From assembly GCA_951812925.1 (NCBI GenBank), contig OX638368.1, positions 78,536,909 through 78,600,908 of the forward strand: a stretch of DNA of 64,000 nucleotides. Reading direction: 5' to 3'. Below the pieces are notes generated by a model. The model had not been told where the DNA came from. It searched no databases and saw only the letters and a list, made by a program, of their open reading frames with translations. This document shows positions 44,072 to 53,629 of this stretch, one piece after another. Source of the stretch: Calliopum simillimum (taxonomy: Eukaryota > Arthropoda > Insecta > Diptera > Lauxaniidae). The position numbers were made by a program, and so were the translations under genes. The stretch's first letter is position 1. Each line of letters opens with the position of its first letter.

Positions 44072-46170
44072 ATGATTATATTAAACCATCTAAATGAAGA
44101 AGAGAGAAAGGGTCTCGATAAACTCATAAAAAATTATTCGGATATATTTTATAAAGAAAATAGTGATTTGACTTTTACAAACGCAACAAAACATAAGATT
44201 CGAACTTCTAACGATATCCCCATTCATGTTAAATCATATAGGTACTCTTACGTACACAAGGAGGAGGTAGAAAAACAGATTCGCGAAATGCTAAAAAGTA
44301 AAATTATAAGGCCTAGTAATTCTCCTTACTCAGCACTCATTTGGATTGTACCAAAAAAAATTGATGCCAGTAAAGAGCAGAAATGGAGGTTACTAATAGA
44401 TTATCGCAAGTTAAATGAGGTAACAATCGATGATAGATACCCTATACCAAATATCGATGAAATCTTGGACAAACTGGGTAGAAGCGAGTACTTCACGACA
44501 TTAGATCTTGCAAAGGGTTTCCACCAAATAGAAATTGAGGAATCTGACATACATAAAACCGCTTTCAGTGTAGAGGGTGGTCATTATGAATTTTTAAGGA
44601 TGCCGTTTGGTCTGAAGACAGCACCAGCGACATTTCAGAGGTTAATGAATGATGTATTACGAGATTACGTAAATAAGATATGTCTTGTCTATTTAGATGA
44701 CATTATCATATTTTCAACCTCACTACAAGAGCATCTAGATTCTTTACGGAAAATATTCAGTCGATTAAGAGAAGTAAATCTAAAAGTACAGCTGGATAAA
44801 TCAGAGTTTCTTAAGAAAGAAACTGAATTCCTTGGTCATATTGTAACTGCAACAGGAATTAAACCAAACCCAAAAAAGATTGATTGTGTTATAAACTTTC
44901 CAATCCCTAAAACCCAGAAGCAGATTAAACAGTTCTTAGGCTTGACTGGATACTATAGGAAATTCATGAAAGATTATTCAATGATAGCCAAACCAATGAC
45001 CAATTTCTTAAAAAAGAACGCTAAAATCGATATAAATCAAGAGAGCTACAAGAAAAGTTTCCATACACTTAAAACCTTACTTACAAATGATCCAGTTTTA
45101 CATTATCCAAATTTTGAGAAAGAATTCACAGTAACTACGGATGCTAGCAATTACGCTTTAGGTGCTATTTTGTCACAAGAAAACCATCCAATCTGTTATG
45201 CCAGTCGCACTTTGAACGAGCACGAGATTAATTACAGCACCATAGAAAAAGAACTATTAGCCATCGTCTGGGCTACTAAATATTTTAGACCGTACATTTT
45301 TGGTCGGAAGTTTACAATAGAAACTGACCACAAGCCTTTGACTTGGTTATTTTCCCTTAAGGAACCAAATTCCAAATTAGTTAGGTGGAAGTTGAAATTA
45401 TCTGAATTTAATTGTATCATAAAATACAAGAAAGCATTAAAGAATAGTAATGCAGACGCGTTATCAAGAATCGAAAATATTGAGGTAAACAACACAGAAA
45501 TATTCCTTGAAGAAGAAATTAATACAATTAGGTCCAGCGACTCAGCCATTAATATATTCAGGAATCAAATAATAATAAAAAAAACAAACTCAGGTTCCCT
45601 TAGCATACGAAACACTCGAATTTTTAATAACAAGCGGAAAACCATATTAGTTAAGCAGATGGATGAACAAACGGCAAAAACCATATTAGAAACACATTTT
45701 GAACCAAATCAATTAAATGCTGTTCTGATAGAACAGGAATTATTTCAACAATTTGAAAGAACCTTTAATAATTTCTTTTCAACCAATACAAAATTTAAAG
45801 TAATAAGATGCTATTAATTATTAGAAGACGTAACTGACGAGGAAAAATTAGTGGAACTAATCGAAGCCGAGCATAAAAACAATAATCACAGAGGAATAGA
45901 TGTAGTATTCAAGGAATTAAAAGTTAAAATCTATAACCCACAGCTAAAATTGAGGATCACACAATTCGTTAATAATTGTGAAATATGTGCACTAGAAAAA
46001 TATGATAGACACCCCCCAAAATTGCCGTACAAGTTAACGGAAACACCCTCGAAAGCCAATGAGATTTTACATATTGACGTTTTTTATACTCTACAAAAAC
46101 AATTATTTATGACAATGATCGATAAATTTTCAAAATTTGCAGTAGCATACAAAATAAGTGGACGAACATG
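44072..46170 (+). pseudogene. pol: Errantivirus reverse transcriptase, RNase H and integrase N-part
   Basis: The Ty3/gypsy polymerase is clear: WRLLIDYRKLNEVT, FHQIEIEESDIHKTAF, LRMPFGLKTAPATFQR, and the catalytic YLDDIIIF near 44690. RNase H begins with TTDASNYALGAILSQE near 45130 and ends NADALSR near 45455. An in-frame TAA at 45815-45817 is the only stop before integrase. The HHCC zinc region (EHKNNNHRG, NCEICALEK) and the first catalytic Asp (LHIDVF near 46078) follow. The reading then hits a 189-bp MITE at 46171. Confidence 0.9.
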
Positions 46171-46359
46171 CCCAGTGTGCCAGACGGTTCATATCTTCGC
46201 TTTTTTACCCGTTACGGATCCGTTACTGATCCGTTGGCGGGAGAGATTCCCAAAAATAAAGCGAATCGTTTTTTTTTTTGGAATTTCTCCCGCAAACGGA
46301 TCAGTAACGGATCCGTAACGGGTAAAAAAGCGAAGATATGAACCGTCTGGCACACTGGG
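46171..46359. mobile_element. 189-bp perfect palindromic MITE W in the integrase
   Basis: CCCAGTGTGCCAGACGGTTC at one end is exactly mirrored at the other, and the arms continue through GATCCGTTACTGATCCGTT to a T-rich loop near 46270. TG flanks both sides (46169-46170, 46360-46361). The insert plus one TG is 191 bp, the exact shift between the integrase frames before and after it. The ends match element T at 20504-21602. Confidence 0.95.
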
Positions 46360-46998
46360 TGGACAGAGTTTAAGAGCAAATTATTACAATATATAAGTGC
46401 CTATGGAAAAATGGAAAAGATCGTAGTTGACAACGAACTTGGATTCAAAGCTATTCCAATTCAAGAATTCTTACGGCAAGAGAATATAGAAATCCATTAC
46501 ACTTCAAATAGTAATCATACATCAAATAGTGACGTCGAGAGACTACATAATACTATCAATGAACATATTAGGTTGCTGAGGCATGAACAGAATATATCGG
46601 AAACAGTAGAAGAAAAAATGTTTAGGATAATGACCTTTTATAATAATACCATACATAGCACTACGAACAGAAAACCAATAGATTTCATTAATGGAAAAAT
46701 TAGCGAAGATCAATATGCAGAAATTCAAAACCTGATTCAGGAGAAAAAAAGGAAGGCACTAGAAAGAATTAATAGTAAACAGAACGACAATCAAATCCTA
46801 AGACCAGGACCAATATTCATTAAAGAAATACGCGGTGGGAAAAATTTCGCTAAGTATAGAAAAATAGAAGCAGATCTAATTGATGACGATCACGTAATTG
46901 ATAGAAAAACAGGACTCAAATATTACAAAGTTCATGTTCAAAGGGATAAAAAACACCAAAATAGGGAACGACCCACTATTAGAAGTAAGAAAAAGTAA
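46360..46998 (+). pseudogene. pol: Errantivirus integrase, C-terminal part
   Basis: Continues the integrase after MITE W. The second catalytic Asp is in KIVVDNELGF (near 46429), the Glu in SNSDVERLHNT (near 46540). The remaining stretch to 46998 is basic (RKIEADLIDDDHV, KVHVQRDKKHQ). The D, D and E are all present across the two pieces, but the insertion breaks the gene. Integrase inserts the retroviral DNA. Confidence 0.85.
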
Positions 46999-47047
46999 AT
47001 AGTAGACTAAGCAGAACAACACTTTCCTTTTCTCTTTCCAGAGCAAA

Positions 47048-48577
47048 ATGATTGTGCATTACGTTATATTAATTCTGATTACTCTGGCCGAAACGCAGTT
47101 TCTAGAAATACAGGACCTATCTAATAATCATGGTTACATTCCAATTAAACTTGGGGACGTAAAAATTATTTCAAATTATAACAAAGTGTTACATATTGTT
47201 AACCTAACCGAATACGAATATACATTGAATCTTATCCAAAATAATATAAACAACCTGAAGACATCAGCAACTGAAATCGGTAGCCTTATAGAAACAACTG
47301 AGAAAAACTTTATATTGTTGTCCACTAAAGTAGAAAACCTGACTCCTCACTTCAAAGTAAAACGAGGACTTATAAACGCATTGGGTACCGGCATCAAAAT
47401 TATATCTGGTACAATGGATGACGAAGATAGAAACAAAATTAACAAAATTCTGGGTAATATAACAGAAAATGGTAAAATTTCTACAGGAAAGGTTAATGAA
47501 TTGACATACATAAGTGAAAAATTAAGCTCTCAAGTTCAATCTATAATGACTCACATAAATAACCAACAAGGAACGATCGAAAATTACATCAATAAATTAC
47601 AGGGAACTTACAAGAATAAAATCTTAAATTTAGAAGAAGAAATTGTCTTTTCACAACACATATATCAGATAAATAACGACATAACAATATTTCAGAATCA
47701 CATAGAAGCTTTAGGAAATATTATATTCTCTACGAAACTTAATATTATACCTACAGACATTCTAATGAAAACTGAACTTGAATTAATAAACGATTACGAT
47801 AGTTACATAAATACAAAAGCTACCGTCAGCTATCATAAGTCGTCAATCATTATAATACTTATGATCCCAAATTATTCTAATCAAGTTCTGTCACACATCA
47901 AATTTGAACCATTGCCTAACATTGAAAATAAATCGATTCATTTTGAAATATCAGAAGTTTTAGTTGATCTGAACGAAAATTCGTATGAAAACCCCGTAAA
48001 AGAAAATTTGAAAAAGAATCTAATCGAAATTAAAGACAATTGTATAAAAAATATTGTTAAATACGAAAATCCAATTTGTAACACGGAAAATTTTAATAAG
48101 CCTGAAATAAAAGAAATGTTACCAGGAATACTTCTTTTCAAAAACTTCCAGTCAAATATAGAACACAATTGTAACCAAATGAAAATAAAGAATAAAGGAA
48201 GTTTTCTTATAAAATTTGATAATTGTAAACTAAAAGTTCAAAACAAAACATATACAAACACAAATATCAAAGTAATTGATAAAATAATTGTATCAAATCT
48301 CGTCATGAAAATACAAGAGAATTTTACTATTGACGACATTAAGTTAGAAAGTTTACAGCAATTAAAATACAATAAAACTCTAAAAAATTTTTGGTCACAA
48401 AACATGTACATTCATACTTTTCATCTAAGCACCAATTGCCTATTAATAATTTTAATGATTATATTACTTATATTTTATATTTGTATAAGAAAACATGTAC
48501 AAGTTTTAACGATTTCGTCGGTGCTTCAATTTAACGATGGGGGAGTTATAAGAAAACACCCTGTGACCATCATCTAA
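47048..48577 (+). CDS. env: Errantivirus envelope protein
   Basis: A 509-codon frame is uninterrupted. It begins with a hydrophobic signal peptide (IVHYVILILITLAETQ), has a basic cleavage-like site KVKR at residues 103-106 followed by GLINALGTGIKII, many N-glycosylation sequons, coiled-coil-like stretches and one membrane span (about residues 461-480). A short cytoplasmic tail follows. This layout and the cleavage-site context are those of gypsy-group errantivirus envelopes, related to baculovirus F proteins. The last codons overlap the start of the 3' LTR at 48544. It is the only structural gene of this copy without a visible break. Such env RNAs are made by splicing; the acceptor is not resolved here. 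Confidence 0.9.
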   Translation: MIVHYVILILITLAETQFLEIQDLSNNHGYIPIKLGDVKIISNYNKVLHIVNLTEYEYTLNLIQNNINNLKTSATEIGSLIETTEKNFILLSTKVENLTPHFKVKRGLINALGTGIKIISGTMDDEDRNKINKILGNITENGKISTGKVNELTYISEKLSSQVQSIMTHINNQQGTIENYINKLQGTYKNKILNLEEEIVFSQHIYQINNDITIFQNHIEALGNIIFSTKLNIIPTDILMKTELELINDYDSYINTKATVSYHKSSIIIILMIPNYSNQVLSHIKFEPLPNIENKSIHFEISEVLVDLNENSYENPVKENLKKNLIEIKDNCIKNIVKYENPICNTENFNKPEIKEMLPGILLFKNFQSNIEHNCNQMKIKNKGSFLIKFDNCKLKVQNKTYTNTNIKVIDKIIVSNLVMKIQENFTIDDIKLESLQQLKYNKTLKNFWSQNMYIHTFHLSTNCLLIILMIILLIFYICIRKHVQVLTISSVLQFNDGGVIRKHPVTII

Positions 48578-49840
48578 AATATATCAGAATACCAATTTTA
48601 TGCATAAAGCCATAAATAAAAGCTTAAAATTACATATTTACATTATTTCGACTTTATGCATAAAACCATGAATCAAACTTTAATCGCATAAGCAATTAAC
48701 GCTTGAATATACCCTTCAGTTCACGGAACTAGTACCGAACTAGCGAAATCGCTAGCTACCGGTAACCAGCACTAGTTCCTCCCAGGTCTACTTTATTCAT
48801 TCTGAACTGTCGAATTTAACGTGTGCATGTCATAGGCAGGGGTCAATTGCCACCCTTTGCTCTACTGCTCACTAGCTATTTCACTAGTGAGAAGAAGCTT
48901 GCTTGTAAGGCGTTCTCTTAGTAAAGAAAAAAAAAAAAAAATCGAACAACCCACACTGAGATTCGAACCTGGGGTTCAAAGTTTTTCACCTATGTATGTA
49001 GATAAATTACGAAGTCTTTAGCTCATTCGTCTATAAAGCTTATTGACGTAGTTATGTGAAATTCGTATTTAACAATTGAAAAAATTTTTGTTTTTTTTCT
49101 AAATTTTGTTGTCTTTCTTTTTTGTTTTTTGTTTTTTTTTTTATAAATAAAAGTACTCAAATTTTGAAACTAAAAAAAGTCTCTCCAAAGAAAATTTGAA
49201 ATTCAAACGTTTTTATTGCTCACGTTTTATATTTTATTATTGAACTGACGACTGCTTGCATTACCTGGGGTCAAAAAAGGAACTAGTGCGTGTTTTGCTA
49301 GCTACTTCGCTAGTGATATTGGGCGAATTGTCTACTTGAGAACTGCCGGGTACAAATTTACTCAAACTGGTAAATTCGTATACACAAGCCCTAGTTAAAA
49401 ACCAATTCTTAAGTACTCCAATTTTATGAGTTCGCTTGCGTTCTGGTTGCACAAAGAATTCTGAGAAACCCTTCTGTGCAACAATGTAAATGAAATCGAA
49501 CTTATAAACAAAGTCGCTTGGTAATGAGTTTATTACACTTACGCGTGCACTCTCTTTTGAATGCACTTTCATTGCTTAACTTTCTCTAGAATTTTACGAA
49601 TGCGTTACATACAGAAATTCTCTGAGTAAGCATTTTCCTTTTGAGGCAGCGATGAAAATCGGGGTATAAATATTACTGTTCATTTTAGTCTAAGTCAGAT
49701 TGAAGTTAATAAACGAGACCAAGAGATCTCTTAAAAAGTTAAAGTTTTGCTTTTGTTTTTTTATCAAGTGAAAAGTGTGATCCTCAGCGGCGTCCATAGG
49801 TTCGGCTACACAAAATTTATATTTGCATAGACCTCGGCTG
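48544..49840 (+). repeat. Errantivirus 3' LTR, interrupted by element X copy 2
   Basis: A polypurine run GATGGGGG precedes AGTTATAAGAAAAC. The LTR is cut at 48711 by X and resumes at 49353. It holds TATAAATATTACTG at 49665 (promoter, initiator-like), AATAAACGAG near 49708 (poly-A signal) and a following U5. The 3' border is not sharp and is set approximately, just before the solo LTR. Confidence 0.7.
48712..49350. mobile_element. CCC-TIR element X, copy 2 (639 bp)
   Basis: CCCTTCAGTTCACGGAAC to AACTGCCGGG, flanked by TA (48710-48711, 49351-49352). The empty site GAATATACAAATTTAC is preserved in the 5' LTR near 41613-41630, proving insertion after integration of the errantivirus. The minus-strand B box GGTTCGAATCTCAGT lies near 48955. 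Confidence 0.9.
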
Positions 49841-49844
49841 AACA

Positions 49845-50848
49845 TGTGACAACTGAAAAACCCTACACCAACTTCCTTAGCTCAGAGAGCAAAAACACAC
49901 GCGTGGGTTAACGTTACACAATTTGTTTTATTTCAGTTTTTCTCTTTGTCTCTTGTTTCTTAGTTTTAATGTTTTTATTTTTTATTCCCCTTCGCTGTAG
50001 GTTCCGCTCTCGCTGCTGCTCAGGATCTTCGCCTATTCTCTCTGCTGCCGTGTCACGCGATGTCAACCTGTCGCCTTTCTTTCGGTGGTTGAATAGTTTT
50101 GTCAATGCGTCGTTTAGTCTTGGTCTCTTCGTATTTTCGCTCTTAGTCTTTTCTTTTGTGTCTCTTGTGAAATTTTGCTCTTGATCTTGCATTCACCCGC
50201 AGTGCTCTGCCATGACGCAGTTAGCCGCTCGTGTCTACAGTCACATATACAAAAGAACGTCGCGTCGGTTTGTTGCGTTTGAATGTAACTTGCTTCCACC
50301 CGCAGCGCTCTGCTATTACGCAGTTAACCACTCGTGTCCACAACTTAGCAAGAGAGGTGTCGCGTCAGTTCGTTTTGTTGGTTTTGCAAATCTGTTTCCA
50401 CCCGCAGTGCCCTGCTATTACGCAGTTAGCCGCTCGTGTCCACAACTTAGTAAGAGAGGTGTCGCATCAGTTCGTTTTGCAAATCTGTTCCACCCGCAGT
50501 GCCCTGCTATTACGCAGTTAACCGCTCGTGTCTACAACTTAGCAAGAGAGGCGTCGCGTCTGTTCGTTTGTTGGTTTTACAAATCTGTTCCACCCGCAGC
50601 GCCCTGCTATTACGCAGTTAACCGCTCGTGTCTACAACTTAGCGAGAGAGGCGTCGCGTTGGTCCGAAGTCTTTGACAAAAATAAAATGTTACCTGAACT
50701 CTGTAGCTGCAGCGGTTGATGTTACCTGCGTGAAACTCGACGATCGACTGACCAAGAATCGACTTCAGCTCGTTGCTTTATAGTTTTAATTTCACTTTGA
50801 CGAAATATGAAATGACAATCAGCTGTTTTGGTTGACATAGTTGTCACA
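49845..50848 (-). repeat. Solo LTR candidate, minus orientation
   Basis: TGTGACAACT at 49845 and AGTTGTCACA at 50839-50848 give TG...CA ends with a 10-bp inverted match. On the minus strand ACTATAAAGCAACGAGCTG near 50785 looks like a promoter, and AATAAAACAAATTG near 49925 like a poly-A signal. No matching flanking duplication is visible, and no second copy or internal region is nearby. A minisatellite occupies the middle. Confidence 0.4.
50190..50670 (+). repeat. Five-unit minisatellite, about 92-101 bp
   Basis: Five units carry CACCCGCAG(T/C)GC(C/T)CTGC, TATTACGCAGTTAACCGCTC, GTGTCTACAACTTAGCAAGAG and GTCGCGTC. They start near 50193, 50297, 50399, 50490 and 50591. GC content is well above the surroundings. 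The long frames at 50212-50676 and 50231-50521 are this repeat translated. Confidence 0.9.
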
Positions 50849-51231
50849 TCGTGCAAGGTTGCCGTTGATATGAAAAATGTCTTACGCCTGTTCACATGAG
50901 ATTTCTCAGTGTTGCATTTTATCTTATGACTAAAGTACTTATTTAGTAATACATTTTCCTTTTTCCTGCTTTTAGGGTTTTGTAATTTTTTTAACTAGAA
51001 TTCAGTTTAAATCATAAAAAGTAAATATAAGTAGAAATAATAATAATAAATTCAAATAAGGGTTTTTTTAACTAACCTTAGCGATAAATATTTTTTTCAA
51101 CTTAAACTTAAATTTTTATAGAAAAGTAATATGTATAAAAAACTATAACTAAAAATGATTTTGTGTGTCGAAAACGAGGTTTCCGACTTTCGTCGTCACA
51201 CACTTGTACCCCTTTGCTTCTAACCCCCTCA

Positions 51232-51446
51232 TTTATAATTCAAAATTTACTACAAGCGTTGTGGTGCTTCCAAAGAAGATTTAAAGTATAAGGAACGAAC
51301 GCTCTGCCACCAATTCGTCGGATCTCATCGGTGTTTTTTCCTGATGTGGTAAAAGTGAAAATATTTTTTATCACTTCACCGTAAAACCGATTCTTGTTGC
51401 TTAAAATTTTCGAAAATGTGAAGTTTTTTTAAATCGAATAGCTTAA
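51232..51446. other. Unassigned spacer
   Basis: Moderately AT-rich; no gene or repeat recognised. Confidence 0.35.
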
Positions 51447-51943
51447 ACACACTGGCATCGAAAACGGCTCGTTTTCGCGTCATTGGTTTTGAAAGCGAGA
51501 TAATTAAAAGTTGCATTCACACTTGTACTTCTCGTTTTTGATGACAGCTGAACAGCTGATGTCAGCTTTACATTGCAAAAACAATCTGAAAATTGTGAAA
51601 ACAGCTAGTGAAAAATCACACAAAATGGATATTTTAGCTAAAGTTTTAGTTGCTTTATTTATTATATTATTATTTATTTATTTCAATTTCGCTTTAATTT
51701 TTTTTTATTTGAAATAAATAATGTCAAATGTGACATGTGAAAATTCACAGTTTACTACATTCATTCACAATTTACTACATTTATTCACAATTGCACCTGT
51801 TTTCAATGACAGTTTGGCTCGTTTTTGTAGAAACAGCTTCTGAGATGTTTTCGTTTGACATTTAATTTGTATGGAAAACCAGCCGTTTTTGGCTGGTTTT
51901 TGCCTCAAAAACGAATGATATGGAAAACGAGCCAGTGTGAAAA
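51447..51943. mobile_element. Short inverted-end element (CACACTGGC)
   Basis: CACACTGGC then GGCTCGTTTTC at the left, mirrored by GAAAACGAGCCAGTGTG at the right. GACAGCTGAACAGCTG near 51542 and AATGACAGTTTGGCTCG near 51807 are related internal words. Contains the mini frame at 51625. Confidence 0.5.
51625..51717 (+). CDS. 30-residue hydrophobic mini-ORF (uncertain)
   Basis: CACAAAATGG gives a good fly start context. The product MDILAKVLVALFIILLFIYF continues with NFALIFFYLK and would span a membrane once. AT-rich DNA easily yields such peptides by chance (TTT, TTA, ATT codons), and there is no conserved family I can name. Recorded only because length, context and charge arrangement resemble fly micropeptides. 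Confidence 0.2.
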   Translation: MDILAKVLVALFIILLFIYFNFALIFFYLK

Positions 51944-51959
51944 GGGTATTAATGTGAAT

Positions 51960-52496
51960 CTTTGGATTACAATAAAAAATGATAGGTACATGTAAAATAT
52001 TATCAGACAAAAATATTTATAGTTTTCACCACAAAAAGCTTCTTTTGCAATACATTTTTGGTTCAATATATTTTAACTGCTTTCAAGACCTTGGATATGT
52101 TTGTGTCTTGTTATCAGCCTCAACATTGGTAAAGCAATTTAGTCATGGTATTGGTACCGACACGAACGAAAGTTGGAAAACCATTTCATGCTGGGAGCCA
52201 CTTGACGGATTTGAAAAATATTCGTCTTACATGAAAGGTGTTTTAACAGGTTATTAAATGTGTTTACGAAAACTTTCGAATTATGGCAACTTTTGAAGAA
52301 TTTTAACCGCTTTTTTTTCGAAAAAACCTTTATTTTTCCGCAAAATTCATAGCTACTTGCAACAAAACCTAATTAATTTATTTTCATCTAAAACGCCATC
52401 TGTATCTGATTTTGCTTTATTAATGTAATATTTATAAGAAAACGAAAAAATAAAATTTAACAATAGCAACAACAACACTCTTTTACACACTAATAA
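51960..52496. other. Degraded arm related to palindromes B and B3
   Basis: TTGACGGATTTGAAAAATAT with CATGAAAGGTGTTTTAAC near 52203-52250 resembles GGATGGATTTGTAAAATAT and CATATGAAAGGTATTTTGAC in B3. The 51979-52257 frame is therefore not considered a gene. The last 200 bases hold nothing else. Confidence 0.4.
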
Positions 52497-53377
52497 AACA
52501 GATTTACAAAAAAAAAAAATGTCATGGCGTTTTGACCAGACTATGTGTTTCTTATGGACTTTGACGTCCTGAATCCGAATCCGGGGTCCGTTTTTTTCCA
52601 GAACGTCTGAGAAAAAATATTTCAAGGTGATATGGAGATCACGTGTCGTTTAGTGATAAATTCGCTAAAATTCTGAAACTTATGTTTTATCATTGAGTTC
52701 TTAGTCCTTAAAAAGAATATGTGATCAAAAAGGATATCTCAGACCTAGTTTCGGAGAAATAGCCATCGGAAGATCCGGATATATCTTCTATGAAAACCGC
52801 TATAAATTGGGAATTCCTGGATGGATTTGTAAAATATTTGTGTCATATGAAAGGTATTTTGACAACCTTTGAGCATATTTTCAATTGGATTCATAGTTTT
52901 CGAGATATGACCTTTTTTGAAATTTTGTGAAATTTTTCAATTACAACAAATAAATCAACAACACCAACAACAAAAGCAACAACAATTAAAACAACCACAA
53001 CAACAAAATACCTTTCATATGACACCAATATTTTACAAATCCATCTAGGGGTTCCTAGCTTACATATAGCGGTTTTCATAGAAGATATATCCGGATCTTC
53101 CAATGGCTATATCTCCAAAACTAGGTCTGAGATACCCTTTTTGATCATATATTCTTTTTAAGGACTAAAAACTCAATGATAAAACATTAGTTTCAGAATT
53201 TCAGCGAATTGATCACTAAACGACACATGACCTCCATATGACCTCGAAATAACTTTTCTCAGACGTTCTGGAAAAAAACGGACCCCGGAATCGGATTCAG
53301 GACGTCAAAGTCTCTAGGAAACACATAGTCCGGTTAAAACACCATGGCATTTTTTTTTTTTTTTTTGTAAACCTGTG
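52497..53377. mobile_element. PIF-like palindromic element B3 (CACAGG ends, TAA duplication)
   Basis: Ends AACAGATTTACAAAAAA and, inverted, CACAGGTTTACAAAAAA, flanked by TAA on both sides (52494-52496, 53378-53380). Arms pair to a centre near 52935 (TTTGACGTCCTGAATCCGAA; TCGGAGAAATAGCCATCGG; CATATGAAAGGTATTTTG). A 3-bp TAA/TTA duplication is the hallmark of PIF/Harbinger elements. The inner block is shared with palindromes B and O. Confidence 0.8.
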
Positions 53378-53629
53378 TAATCAAATGTGGTGGAATTCCT
53401 AGACGTGTAAAATGAAATTCCCAATAGGTGTAGGCGAATGTCGTCAGGGTTGGGCCACTTTTTAACTTTCTTCTGTATCTTTTTTATATACATATATGAA
53501 TACTACCAAATTATTTGTTTTATTTAAAAGTTCGGACCTTTATCTGTAACATACCTTTAGGACAACTCGCTGCGATTTAGGAAAAAAGAGTTATTGACAA
53601 AACTAAAAAAAAAAAAAATTTAGTCAGTA

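Larger units (their letters stand above)
40583..51231. mobile_element. Inverted-repeat element R4 (word GGGGTACAAGTG) containing an errantivirus
   Basis: TGAGGGGGTTAGAAGCAAAG with GGGTACAAG at the left is mirrored at 51202-51231. An internal copy of AGAAGCAAAGGGGTACAAG lies near 41050. Left flank 40583-41447 is R4 sequence proper, with paired CTTTTAAAAGTTATTA blocks (near 40763, 40959, 41094). The centre has been replaced by the errantivirus at 41448-49840 and a solo LTR. No gene of its own is visible. Confidence 0.65.

Noticed and set aside
50212..50676. 154-codon frame with repeated PPAAPCYYAVN-like text
   Set aside because: Direct translation of the five-unit minisatellite.
51979..52257. 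92-codon plus-strand frame
   Set aside because: Its second half matches palindrome B/B3 arm text, so it is non-coding repeat.
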